Positions 54,152 through 63,228 of a stretch of 64,000 bases of DNA are shown here, in pieces. Below the pieces are notes generated by a model. It was not told the DNA's origin and did not search any database. It was given only the letters and a program-made list of their open reading frames with translations. This DNA comes from Streptomyces amritsarensis (lineage in GTDB: Bacteria; Actinomycetota; Actinomycetes; Streptomycetales; Streptomycetaceae): assembly GCF_001953875.1 (NCBI RefSeq), contig NZ_MQUR01000009.1:62001-126000 (forward strand), given 5' to 3'. A program made the position numbers and the translations under genes. Numbering within the stretch: position 1 is the stretch's first letter; each line of letters begins with the position of its first letter.

Positions 54152-54616
54152 CTAGGAGATGCCGAGGACCCTGACCGCCTGGTAGTACGTCCACGCGGTG
54201 CCGTCGCACGAACGCTTGCGGCTGCCCGAGTAGTGGGCGCACACCCGCCTCAGGTCCGCGTGGAAGGCCTCGTCGAGCCGGGGCTTGGCGGCCGGGAACA
54301 GCCCTGCCGCCCGATGGTTGCGGTAGCCGAAGTCGTGGCGGGCGCAGGCCGCCGCGAAGGGGAAGCCGAAGGGGTTGTCCGGGGAGGTGGTGCACTGGTC
54401 GGTCGACCAGTCGAAGCCGTACGCAGTCCAGGCCGCGCGGTGCTCGCGCGCGTCGGCCCAGGCCTGGTAACTCGCGGCGCTGGGCTGCGTCCAGCGGCTC
54501 AGGACCTCTGGTTTGTCCGGCGGGACCTCGGGTGCGGCCCAGGCGGCGGGCGCGACGGCGAGCACGGCGGTGGCCGTGGCGGTGGCGAGGGCGGGCAGGA
54601 GGCGGCGACGGCGCAT
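54152..54616 (-). CDS. Secreted prokaryotic phospholipase A2
   Basis: A 154-residue exported enzyme. Signal peptide with AWA-AP cleavage (about residues 1-28), then the bacterial PLA2 fold with the catalytic His-Asp pair in CARHDFGYRNH, the calcium-loop region FDWSTDQCTTSPDNPFGFPF, and four cysteines forming two disulfides. It resembles the S. violaceoruber phospholipase A2. It should release sn-2 fatty acids from phospholipids outside the cell. It is a single leftward gene. Confidence 0.92.
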   Translation of the reverse strand: MRRRRLLPALATATATAVLAVAPAAWAAPEVPPDKPEVLSRWTQPSAASYQAWADAREHRAAWTAYGFDWSTDQCTTSPDNPFGFPFAAACARHDFGYRNHRAAGLFPAAKPRLDEAFHADLRRVCAHYSGSRKRSCDGTAWTYYQAVRVLGIS

Positions 54617-54805
54617 GGGGAGTCCTCGGGGGCCGGGCGGACGGTCATCCGGCCAACGGGGCCGGGCGCCGCCCGGTTACTGGGCGTCGCGCCGCCATGA
54701 CCGGAGACCCTCCCAGGTATGACGCCGTGTGCGACCTTCGGCCGGGACGCGTTTCGTTCTGAGGAGGGACGCGCCCGGGGCGGCTCCCGGCCGAGACTTG
54801 GAGGC

Positions 54806-55288
54806 ATGAACCGCCGCCCGCTCGTCATCGCCGCCGCCACCGCGGGAGTCCTCGCCACCGCCGCCTTCGCCCTGCCCAACGTGCCGCCCAACCCCGTGAC
54901 GGACACCATCGACCACAAGGTGTTCAAGGAGAAGGGCAAGCGCTTCGCGACCGCCGCCGACGCCCCGACGCGCACGGAAGCCGCCTTCGCCCTGCCGTCC
55001 TGGATACCCAAGGACGCCACCGACGTCCGCATACGGGTGCGCACCACCGGCCATGACCGGCTCATACGCTTCGACCTGGGCAAGACCCCGCTGGACGGCC
55101 CGCAGTGCACGGCGGCCGCGCCGAGGCGACAGGGCGCGCCGGACCTGCACGCCAAGTGGTGGCCGCGGGCCGTTCGGGCCGAAGTCCGCGCCGAGTGCGG
55201 CGACTTCCACCAGTACCAGGTCGCGGTGCGCGGCAAGCGGGTCTACGCCTGGACCGACGGCACCCCTTCGCCGCGGGCCAAGGGCTGA
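54806..55288 (+). CDS. Small secreted protein of unknown function
   Basis: A 160-residue protein with an N-terminal signal sequence (MNRRPLVIAAATAGVLATAAFA) and a mature part with one WIPKDATDVRIRVRTTG segment and two cysteines (in PQCTAA and ECGDFHQY) that may pair. Similar short secreted proteins are common in Streptomyces as I recall. The ATG at 54806 is the only good start for the signal peptide, although GGAGG lies too close to it. Function unknown. It is followed by a strong repeat-like hairpin. Confidence 0.78.
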   Translation: MNRRPLVIAAATAGVLATAAFALPNVPPNPVTDTIDHKVFKEKGKRFATAADAPTRTEAAFALPSWIPKDATDVRIRVRTTGHDRLIRFDLGKTPLDGPQCTAAAPRRQGAPDLHAKWWPRAVRAEVRAECGDFHQYQVAVRGKRVYAWTDGTPSPRAKG

Positions 55289-55291
55289 GGA

Positions 55292-55334
55292 CTGTCCCGT
55301 AACCCCCGGTGGCCCGCCGGGGATTACGGGACAG
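55292..55334. terminator. Repeat-type bidirectional terminator
   Basis: Perfect 11-bp outer arms (CTGTCCCGTAA at 55292-55302 with its complement at 55324-55334) around a further CCCCCGG/CCGGGG pairing. Elements of this sequence type recur between Streptomyces genes in my memory. It lies 4 bp after the secreted-protein stop and just before the end of the decayed hydrolase. Confidence 0.75.
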
Positions 55335-55337
55335 CCC

Positions 55338-55632
55338 TCAGGCCGGCGCGAGGGCCGCGGCGGTGGCTCGGGCGAAGGCGTCGGGGTTGTCGAGCATGAT
55401 GTTGTGCCCGCAGTCGGGGACGGACACCACGGCGACGCCGGCGGCCCGGAGGGCGCCGGCGCCCGGGAGCGGGGCGTCCGCCTCGGGCAGCAGCAAGGTA
55501 CGCGGGACCTCCAGCTCCAGCAGCGGGTGCACGGCGCTCGCCGCGAAGTAGGCGGGGGATCGCCGCCCGGCAGCTCCCGGCGCCCACCCAGCGGATCCGG
55601 TCGCCCCCCGGCGTGACCACGGCATGCCTCAC
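55338..55632 (-). pseudogene. Decayed alpha/beta hydrolase (internal deletion and frameshift)
   Basis: The leftward frame from 55632 starts like an intact hydrolase (RHAVVTPGGDRIRWV) but loses similarity after about 18 residues. A second leftward frame ending at 55338 carries a proper C-terminal hydrolase end, with LEVPRTLLLPEADAPLPG and the catalytic-His segment VVSVPDCGHNIMLDNPDAFARA. The nucleophile-elbow middle, normally about 150 residues, is missing and the two parts are in different frames. This is best read as the remnant of a deleted gene. Confidence 0.65.
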
Positions 55633-55778
55633 GATGCCCCCCTCTGGCCCTCAAGTCTTGTCCGCCGCAGGCAGGTTGGTGGGGATCGCGTCGGCCCGGC
55701 CGGGAGATTCCGGGCGCCCCGCCACGCCGCGCCCCGCTACACCGCGCCACCGGCCGCGCCCGCACTATGGTGACCGCC

Positions 55779-56192
55779 ATGGACATCCGCCGGGCCTTCA
55801 CACCCGCCGAGCTCTCGGCCGCCGAATCCCTCTTCGACGGGCCCACCCGCCGGGAGTGGTCCGAGCGCTTCCTCACCGCCCCCGGGCACCTGATGCTCAT
55901 CGCCTACGTCGACGGCGTGCCCGCGGGGATGGTCTCCGGCATCGAGATGGTCCACCCCGACAAGGGCACCGAGATGTGCCTGTACGAGCTCTCCGTGGAC
56001 GAGGGCTACCGGCGCCGCGGCATCGGCCGCGCCCTGACCCTGGCCCTCGCGGACGAGGCGAGGGAACGCGGCTGCTACGGCATGTGGGTGGGCGTCGACA
56101 CCGACAACGAGGCCGCGCTGGCCACCTACGACGCCGCCGGGGCCCGCGACGAGGGCGTGTTCTCGATGCGCGGCTGGCCCCTCGCCCCGTAG
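55779..56192 (+). CDS. GNAT family N-acetyltransferase
   Basis: A 137-residue acetyl-CoA-dependent acetyltransferase. The acetyl-CoA-binding segment is clear (YELSVDEGYRRRGIGRALTLALADEARERG), followed by GVDTDNEAALATYDAAGA. The pattern is close to aminoglycoside 3-N-acetyltransferase-I-like GNATs, but I would not predict resistance from this alone. ATG 55779 gives a normal fold start; ATG 55767 is an alternative four codons upstream. No ribosome site is seen, so it may be leaderless. Confidence 0.87.
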   Translation: MDIRRAFTPAELSAAESLFDGPTRREWSERFLTAPGHLMLIAYVDGVPAGMVSGIEMVHPDKGTEMCLYELSVDEGYRRRGIGRALTLALADEARERGCYGMWVGVDTDNEAALATYDAAGARDEGVFSMRGWPLAP

Positions 56193-56231
56193 GGCGTCCC
56201 GTGTCGACCGGGCCTGATCCGCCCTGCTCGA

Positions 56232-56274
56232 CACGACACACCGCGCCACCGCACCCGGGCGGCGGCGTGTCGTG
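56232..56274. terminator. Candidate terminator after the GNAT gene
   Basis: 13-bp arms with one mismatch (56232-56244 and 56262-56274), 40 bp after the GNAT stop and before the subtilase start. Confidence 0.5.
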
Positions 56275-56331
56275 CGCCCACTCGGCGCACCCTCCGCGCG
56301 CCCGCACCGCCCCTCGCAGAGCATCGGCCGC

Positions 56332-57558
56332 ATGACCGCAACCGCATTCACCACGATCGTCCCTGCGGCCGCCCTGCTCGCGGCCGCCGTCACGGGCCCC
56401 CCGCCGGCGCCCGACCACGACTCCGGCTCCCGTTCCGGCTACGGCTCCACCGCCCCGTACGTCGTCGTCCTCAAGGACACCGCCTCGCGTGCCCCGGCCC
56501 GCGCCCTGGCCGCCGAGGCCGCGGACGCGGGGGACGAGGTCGGGCCCGTCTACGAGGCCGCCCTGAACGGCTTCGCCGTCCGCACCACGGCCGAGCGGGC
56601 CGCCGCCCTCGCCGCCGACCCCCGGGTGGCCTCCGTGGAACCGGACACGGTCTTCCACATCGCCGCCACCGCCACCGCCGCCACCGCCGACACGCCTCAG
56701 GCCCGGCCGCAGGCGCCCGCGCCCTGGGCCCTGGACCGGATCGACCAGCGCGAGCTCCCGCTCGACGGCTCGTACACCTACGCCACGAAGGCCGAGGGCG
56801 TCACCGTCTACGTCCTCGACACCGGGATCAACACCCGCCACCAGGACTTCGGCGGGCGCGCCCGGGCCGGGCACAACGCGGTGTTCCTGGAGGGCTCACG
56901 CGACTGCAACGGCCACGGCACGCACGTCGCGGGGACCGTGGGCGGGGAGACGTACGGGGTCGCCAAGGGTGTATCGCTCGTCTCCGTGAAGGTGGCCGAC
57001 TGCCGCGGCGACGGGCGCCTGTCGGCCATGATCAAGGGGCTCGACTGGGTGGTGCGGGACGCCGCCCGCTCCCCGGGCACCCCGGCCGTGGCCAACATGA
57101 GCATGGGTGGCAGCCGCAGCCGCGCCCTCGACGCCGCCGTCCTGCGGGTCGTGTCCTCCGGGGTCACCTTCGTCGCGGCCGCCGGCAACGATGGCAGGAA
57201 CGCCTGCGGCGGATCCCCCGCCTCCGTCCCGCAGGCCCTCACCGTCGGCGCGACCGACGCCGCGGACCGCCGTGCGCCGTTCTCCAACCACGGCTCCTGC
57301 GTCGACCTGTTCGCGCCCGGCGTGGCCGTGACCTCCGCCTGGAAGGACTCCGCCACCGCCACCGCCCGCTCCTCCGGCACCTCGATGGCCGCCCCTCATG
57401 TGGCGGGGGCCGCCGCGCTGCTCCTGGCCGGCGGCACGGCGCGCACCCCGGCGCAGGTCTCCGATGCGCTGGTACGCGGCGCCGTACCCGACCGGATCAG
57501 CGGGCTGCCGGCCGGCACCCCGAACCGGCTGCTGCACATCACAGCCGCCCGGCACTGA
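56332..57558 (+). CDS. Secreted proteinase-K-like subtilase
   Basis: A 408-residue exported S8 protease. Signal peptide (residues 1-25), an inhibitor I9 propeptide (PYVVVLKDTASR to VASVEPDTVFHIA), then the catalytic domain with Asp in VLDTGINTRHQDF, His in CNGHGTHVAGTVGG and Ser in SSGTSMAAPHVAGAAAL, plus AAAGNDGRNAC with the oxyanion Asn. It should be processed to an extracellular alkaline protease. ATG 56332 follows the usual signal-peptide layout; the frame upstream is not protein-like. It is followed by tandem repeats and a terminator. Confidence 0.94.
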   Translation: MTATAFTTIVPAAALLAAAVTGPPPAPDHDSGSRSGYGSTAPYVVVLKDTASRAPARALAAEAADAGDEVGPVYEAALNGFAVRTTAERAAALAADPRVASVEPDTVFHIAATATAATADTPQARPQAPAPWALDRIDQRELPLDGSYTYATKAEGVTVYVLDTGINTRHQDFGGRARAGHNAVFLEGSRDCNGHGTHVAGTVGGETYGVAKGVSLVSVKVADCRGDGRLSAMIKGLDWVVRDAARSPGTPAVANMSMGGSRSRALDAAVLRVVSSGVTFVAAAGNDGRNACGGSPASVPQALTVGATDAADRRAPFSNHGSCVDLFAPGVAVTSAWKDSATATARSSGTSMAAPHVAGAAALLLAGGTARTPAQVSDALVRGAVPDRISGLPAGTPNRLLHITAARH

Positions 57559-57574
57559 GCCGACCGAACACGCC

Positions 57575-57665
57575 CGGACACGGCCGAACACCGCCGGACA
57601 CGGCCGGATACGCCGAACGCGGCCGGCGCACCCCGGACGCGGCCGGCACACGCCCGGACACGGCC
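57575..57665. repeat. 20-bp-period degenerate tandem repeat
   Basis: The core CGGACACGGCC occurs exactly at 57575, 57595 and 57655, with variants near 57614 and 57634, giving about five units at 20-bp spacing directly after the subtilase stop. Confidence 0.65.
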
Positions 57666-57719
57666 CGGACCGGCGGTCGGCCGGCCGCCCGCCGTGAGCA
57701 CCCCGACCGGTCGGTACCC

Positions 57720-57752
57720 GATGGGCCATCACCCCCTCTCTGATGGCCCATC
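57720..57752. terminator. Perfect inverted repeat, likely subtilase terminator
   Basis: 12-bp arms (GATGGGCCATCA and its complement) around a 9-bp loop, followed by AATTT. It could also be an operator for the downstream WxL-like gene. Confidence 0.6.
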
Positions 57753-57892
57753 AATTTCTGTGTGCTTCGGGCGAAAGCAAGTCATTGACTTCTCATCACC
57801 GTGACGCGTCAATATCGGCCACCGCACCGGCTCGGCCTCCCCCACACAGCGGGTGGGGGGAGGGTTCGTCACGACGAAGGAGTCGCGACCCA

Positions 57893-59188
57893 GTGACTAC
57901 GAGAACGCATCTACAAAAGGTGCTGGCAGGGGCCGGGGCCCTGTCGCTGGCCCTGACCGGCGCAGTGGTGGGCCTGGCGGGCTCCGCGCAGGCCGCGACC
58001 AAGACCACGACCGTCTTCGAGAACTGCGACGCCCCGGCGCCTCAGCCGGACGGCTCGGGCAACCAGAACTGGACGGTCACGCTGCCCGACGGCGCCAAGG
58101 CCGGCGACGTCGTCCCGATCACGATCGACCCGGGTGCGAGCCCCCTGATCCCCTCGTTCTCCGTCACCACGGTGAACACGACCAAGATCACCCTCAAGGT
58201 CGGTGCCACCACCCAGGTGGTCACCAGCCCGCCGGAGACCGTGTCCGTCGTGGCCGGGCAGCCGCTCGATCCCAAGGCGTTCTCCGGAACCGTCAAGATC
58301 CCGGACGGGACCGAGGGCACGACCGTCCAGGTCGCCCTCGATCTGGCGGTGACCGACGCGGACCTCTCCGGTTCGGTCTTCACCACCACCTGCACCCCCG
58401 CGCCCCGCCCGAGCGCCTCGCTCGGATCGGTCGTCGTCGAGGCACTGCCCAAGGACCCGGTCACCACGAAGCTGACGCCCAACAGCGGCCCTGCGGGCAC
58501 CGCCGTCGTCGTGGGCGGCGCCAACTTCCCGGCCGGCGCCGTCACCTGTTCCGCCCTGCTCGCGGGGGCGGCGACCGGTGACACCGGCACCGGCACGGCG
58601 GACGCGTCCGGCGCCGCCACCTGCAACATCACGGTCACCAAGAAGGCCGACACCATCAAGATCGACGGTTCGATCACCCCGTACAAGGCGTTCGTCTTCC
58701 TGGAGGAGCAGGCCGGCGTGAAGAACCCGGTCGACGTCGAGGTCCTTCCCGGGCCGCTCGCCCTGGGCCCGAAGGACGGCCAGCCGGCCGTCAGCTTCGG
58801 CTCGGTCACCATCAACGGCAAGGCCCAGTCGGTGGTCGGCGTCTTCAACGCCGCGACCGTCCAGGACTTCCGCGGCGGCTCGCTCGGCTGGGACGTGACG
58901 GCGACCCGTACGCCGTTCCTGAACCAGGCCACCGGCCACTCGATGGCGAAGGCGCAGATCGGCATCCAGCCGTCCTGCACCGTGACCAACCCGGACAGCC
59001 CGAGCACCTGCACCGCGGGCACGCCCGGCGCGATCTCCGACGTCCCGATGAAGGTGGCCTCCCAGGCCGCCGGGGGCGACGAGCTGACCGGAGGCGAGTT
59101 CGCCGTCGGCGGCGCCGGGATGATCCAGCTCCCGCCGTTCATGTTCGCCGACACCTACCAGACGGTCGTGACCTTCTCGATCGCCTGA
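57893..59188 (+). CDS. Secreted WxL-like surface protein
   Basis: A 431-residue exported protein. Signal peptide (about residues 1-37, ending SAQAA), repeated beta-rich domains with two cysteine pairs, an IPT-like segment (TPNSGPAGTAVVVGGANFPAG), and a C-terminal domain with DFRGGSLGWDVTAT, resembling the first WxL motif region of Gram-positive surface proteins. The next gene encodes a DUF916/WxL-binding partner, which strengthens this reading. WxL domains bind peptidoglycan non-covalently. GTG start with GAAGGAG 10 bp upstream. Confidence 0.8.
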   Translation: MTTRTHLQKVLAGAGALSLALTGAVVGLAGSAQAATKTTTVFENCDAPAPQPDGSGNQNWTVTLPDGAKAGDVVPITIDPGASPLIPSFSVTTVNTTKITLKVGATTQVVTSPPETVSVVAGQPLDPKAFSGTVKIPDGTEGTTVQVALDLAVTDADLSGSVFTTTCTPAPRPSASLGSVVVEALPKDPVTTKLTPNSGPAGTAVVVGGANFPAGAVTCSALLAGAATGDTGTGTADASGAATCNITVTKKADTIKIDGSITPYKAFVFLEEQAGVKNPVDVEVLPGPLALGPKDGQPAVSFGSVTINGKAQSVVGVFNAATVQDFRGGSLGWDVTATRTPFLNQATGHSMAKAQIGIQPSCTVTNPDSPSTCTAGTPGAISDVPMKVASQAAGGDELTGGEFAVGGAGMIQLPPFMFADTYQTVVTFSIA

Positions 59189-59219
59189 TCCGTACCCGCT
59201 CGGCCCGCTCCGCCAGGGT

Positions 59220-59243
59220 GGTGCGGCGCTCCGGCGCCGCACC
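59220..59243 (+). terminator. Intercistronic hairpin between the WxL-like and DUF916 genes
   Basis: Perfect 10-bp stem (59220-59229 with 59234-59243) and a TCCG tetraloop, between two co-directional genes. It may attenuate read-through so that the secreted protein is made in excess over its membrane partner. Confidence 0.6.
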
Positions 59244-59279
59244 GCCCCTTCCCGTTTCCGCGCCGACTGGAGACCGCCC

Positions 59280-60395
59280 ATGCGCCCCCGCAGCAGCACG
59301 CCCAGCCGCTCCCGCTCCCGCAGCGGCACCGGCACCGGCACCGGCACCCGCAGCGGCGCCCGCCGCACCGGCACCCGCGCCTCCCTGCGCGGTCTGCTCC
59401 TCGGCCTGCTCCTCCTGGGCGCGGGCCTGCTGCCCGCCGCTCCGGCGGCGGCCGCCGACAACGGCATGTGGGGGGTGTTCCCGACGCCCGCGGCCGGTGC
59501 GGCCATGACCGATCGCGCCTACTTCTTCCACCAGGGCGCGGCCGGGAGCACGCTTTCCGACAGCGTCACGGTCCTGAACTCCTCCGACCGGGAACTGACG
59601 TTCCGGGTCTTCGCCACCGACGCCGTGAACACCCCGGCGGGCGGCGCGTTCGCGCTGCTGCCGGTGGAGACCGCGCCGAAGGACGTCGGCGCGTGGATCA
59701 CCCTGGCGCCGGAGACGGCGAGCACCGTCACCGTGCCCGCCAAGGGCCGCAAGGACATCCCCTTCACCGTGCGGGTCCCGGCGGACGCGACTCCCGGCGA
59801 CCACGTGGGCGGCATCGTGGCGCTGGGCACCGCCGTGGAGGGCGTGCAGCAGGACGGCAAGGTCCAGGTCGGGGTGCGGCGTTCGGTGGGCGCCCGCCTG
59901 TACTTCCGGGTTCCGGGGCCCGTCACGCCCGGGCTGAGCGTGGAGGACGTGCGGGTCAGCCGGTCCGCCCCGCTGCTGCCCTGGGTGAAGGACGCCCGCG
60001 CCACGGTCCGCTACTCGCTGTTCAACCGCGGCAACGTGGTGGTCGAGCCGACGGTGGCGATCACCGCGGAGGGGCTGTTCGGACGCCGGGTGCTGGACCG
60101 GCCGGTACGCGAGCTGAAGCTGACCCTGCTGCCGGGGCAGCGGATCGAGCTGACCGAACCGTGGCCGGACGCCCCCCAGTCGGACCGGGTGACCGTCAGG
60201 ATCACGGCGGGCGCGGCCGGCCATCCCGATCTCGTCTCCCGCTCCGAGACCGACTTCGTCGCCGTACCGTGGCCCGCCGTGGGGCTGCTGCTCATCCTGG
60301 CGGGCGCGGGCATCACCGTGCGGGTGCTGCGGCGGCGCCGTCGCGCCGAGAGCGAACAGGATGCATCCGTCCTGGACTTGGCTGGAACGCGCTGA
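59280..60395 (+). CDS. DUF916 / WxL-protein-binding membrane-anchored protein
   Basis: A 371-residue protein. A basic, Arg/Thr/Gly repeat N-terminus leads into a signal peptide (LLLGLLLLGAGLLPAAPAAAA), then a DUF916-type peptidoglycan/WxL-binding domain (TPAAGAAMTDRAYFFHQGAAGSTLSDSVTVLN), a second beta-sandwich, one C-terminal transmembrane helix and a basic tail. In Firmicutes such proteins are co-encoded with WxL proteins and tether them at the wall; the same pairing is seen here. The ATG start has GGAG 7 bp upstream. Confidence 0.84.
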   Translation: MRPRSSTPSRSRSRSGTGTGTGTRSGARRTGTRASLRGLLLGLLLLGAGLLPAAPAAAADNGMWGVFPTPAAGAAMTDRAYFFHQGAAGSTLSDSVTVLNSSDRELTFRVFATDAVNTPAGGAFALLPVETAPKDVGAWITLAPETASTVTVPAKGRKDIPFTVRVPADATPGDHVGGIVALGTAVEGVQQDGKVQVGVRRSVGARLYFRVPGPVTPGLSVEDVRVSRSAPLLPWVKDARATVRYSLFNRGNVVVEPTVAITAEGLFGRRVLDRPVRELKLTLLPGQRIELTEPWPDAPQSDRVTVRITAGAAGHPDLVSRSETDFVAVPWPAVGLLLILAGAGITVRVLRRRRRAESEQDASVLDLAGTR

Positions 60396-60455
60396 CCGGC
60401 AAAGGTGTCTCCGGGTGACGGTATTCGGCCATCACCGGCTCAAGGGGGGACACAG

Positions 60456-61634
60456 TTGAGGGAACGACAGCACGGCGACGCGGCCGGGGGCATCGGACTG
60501 CTGACCCGCATCGAGCGCGCCCTGGGCACCGGAACCGCCGCCTACCTGCCCGGCGACGGCTGGATCCGCCTGACCCTCCCGCTCGACGACGGCGGCGCCG
60601 CCCCCGTCACCGTGGACGTGGTCGCGGACACGGCCCGGGCACCGGAGGGGATCGCGTACCTGCTGCCCGGCGGCGGGCTGAACTTCGCGGCGGAGTTCTT
60701 CACACCCGGCATCCCGGGCGGCCGGGGCGACCGCAACCTCGCCCACGCGCTGCGCCGCCGGGGCCTGCTCGTCGTCGGCGTCACCCCGCGCGAGGACGCC
60801 GCCGCGGCGGCCGACGTCTCCGCCGCCTGGGGGCTCGCGGCGCACCGCCGCGACCTGGCCCGGGTGGTGGACGCGCTGGAGCGCGAACTGGGGCTTCCGT
60901 ACGAGTACGTCGGGCACTCGGCCGGGGCCGCCCTCGCGCTGGACGCGGCCTCGCACGACACCTCGCCGCGGCTGCGCCGGGTCGTGGCCCTGGACACGAC
61001 CGGGCCGTACACGGGCGATCTCGCACTGCGGGCGGCCGACACCCGCGACGCGTACGCCACCCAGCTCGCGCAGGGCGTCCCCCTCGTCGATCCGGGGCTC
61101 GCGGCGGTCATCGCCAAGGCGGTGGCCGATCCGGACGGCGTCTCCCCCGTGCCGTGGCCGCCGGACCCGGCGCGGCGCTTCACCCACTGCGGGCTCGCCC
61201 ACTTCGCGCTGATCCGCACGGCCGCCCTCCCGGGACCGGCGAACTGGATCTACGCGCAGGGGCACGGCGCCGGGACCTACGACTTCGGCGCGACTCCCGC
61301 CGAGGACCGCTTCACGCTGACCCGCACCCCGCTGGCGACCTGGTACGCGGCGACCGCGGCCCTCGGCAGCGGGCTCCTGCCGGCGGCGCTGATGCGGGAT
61401 CTCGCCGCGGTCTGGGCGGGCGACGACGACACCTACCGGATCGCATGGGACCGCATCACCGCCGAGGTGGTGTGGATCAACACCGAGCTGGGACGCGGCG
61501 ACCACCCGCGCGGTGCGGAGCTGATCCGCGCCGGCGGCAACGAGCGCGTCTCCTTCTCCGTGGTGGCGGGATACGGCCACGGCGACGCGGTCTGGGCCGG
61601 CGCGGCCGCGTCGGACGTCTGGTCGCGCTTCTGA
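60456..61634 (+). CDS. Alpha/beta hydrolase fold protein
   Basis: A 392-residue soluble protein. A nucleophile elbow GHSAGAALALDAA and a plausible oxyanion strand (GIAYLLPGGGLNF) mark an alpha/beta hydrolase; GYGHGDAVW near the C-terminus may carry the catalytic His. No signal peptide is visible. The TTG at 60456 has GGGGGGA 6 bp upstream; GTG 60405 is an in-frame alternative that lacks a good site. Substrate unknown. It converges on mmsA. Confidence 0.8.
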   Translation: MRERQHGDAAGGIGLLTRIERALGTGTAAYLPGDGWIRLTLPLDDGGAAPVTVDVVADTARAPEGIAYLLPGGGLNFAAEFFTPGIPGGRGDRNLAHALRRRGLLVVGVTPREDAAAAADVSAAWGLAAHRRDLARVVDALERELGLPYEYVGHSAGAALALDAASHDTSPRLRRVVALDTTGPYTGDLALRAADTRDAYATQLAQGVPLVDPGLAAVIAKAVADPDGVSPVPWPPDPARRFTHCGLAHFALIRTAALPGPANWIYAQGHGAGTYDFGATPAEDRFTLTRTPLATWYAATAALGSGLLPAALMRDLAAVWAGDDDTYRIAWDRITAEVVWINTELGRGDHPRGAELIRAGGNERVSFSVVAGYGHGDAVWAGAAASDVWSRF

Positions 61635-61653
61635 CCCGCCGGGAAACGCACGA

Positions 61654-61691
61654 GCCCGCCCCCCGCGCGGTGTGGACGGCGGAGGGCGGGC
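61654..61691. terminator. Candidate terminator between the hydrolase and mmsA
   Basis: 8-bp GC arms (61654-61661 and 61684-61691) with partial inner pairing, in the 81-bp gap between convergent genes. Confidence 0.5.
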
Positions 61692-61715
61692 CGGGCTACC
61701 CGGAGGGGCCCTGCG

Positions 61716-63215
<1,500 letters not shown>

Positions 63216-63228
63216 GCCTATTGCTCCT

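Larger units (their letters stand above)
57559..57892. other. Intergenic region with tandem repeats and a terminator
   Basis: A 334-bp gap between the subtilase and the WxL-like gene. It holds a 20-bp-period degenerate tandem repeat (57575-57665), a perfect inverted repeat (57720-57752), and an AT-richer stretch at 57753-57800 that is probably the promoter of the WxL-like gene. A GAAGGAG ribosome site is at 57876-57882. Confidence 0.6.

Noticed and set aside
55779..56192. Calling the GNAT protein an aminoglycoside resistance enzyme
   Set aside because: The motif is general to GNAT acetyltransferases; the sequence alone does not support a drug substrate.
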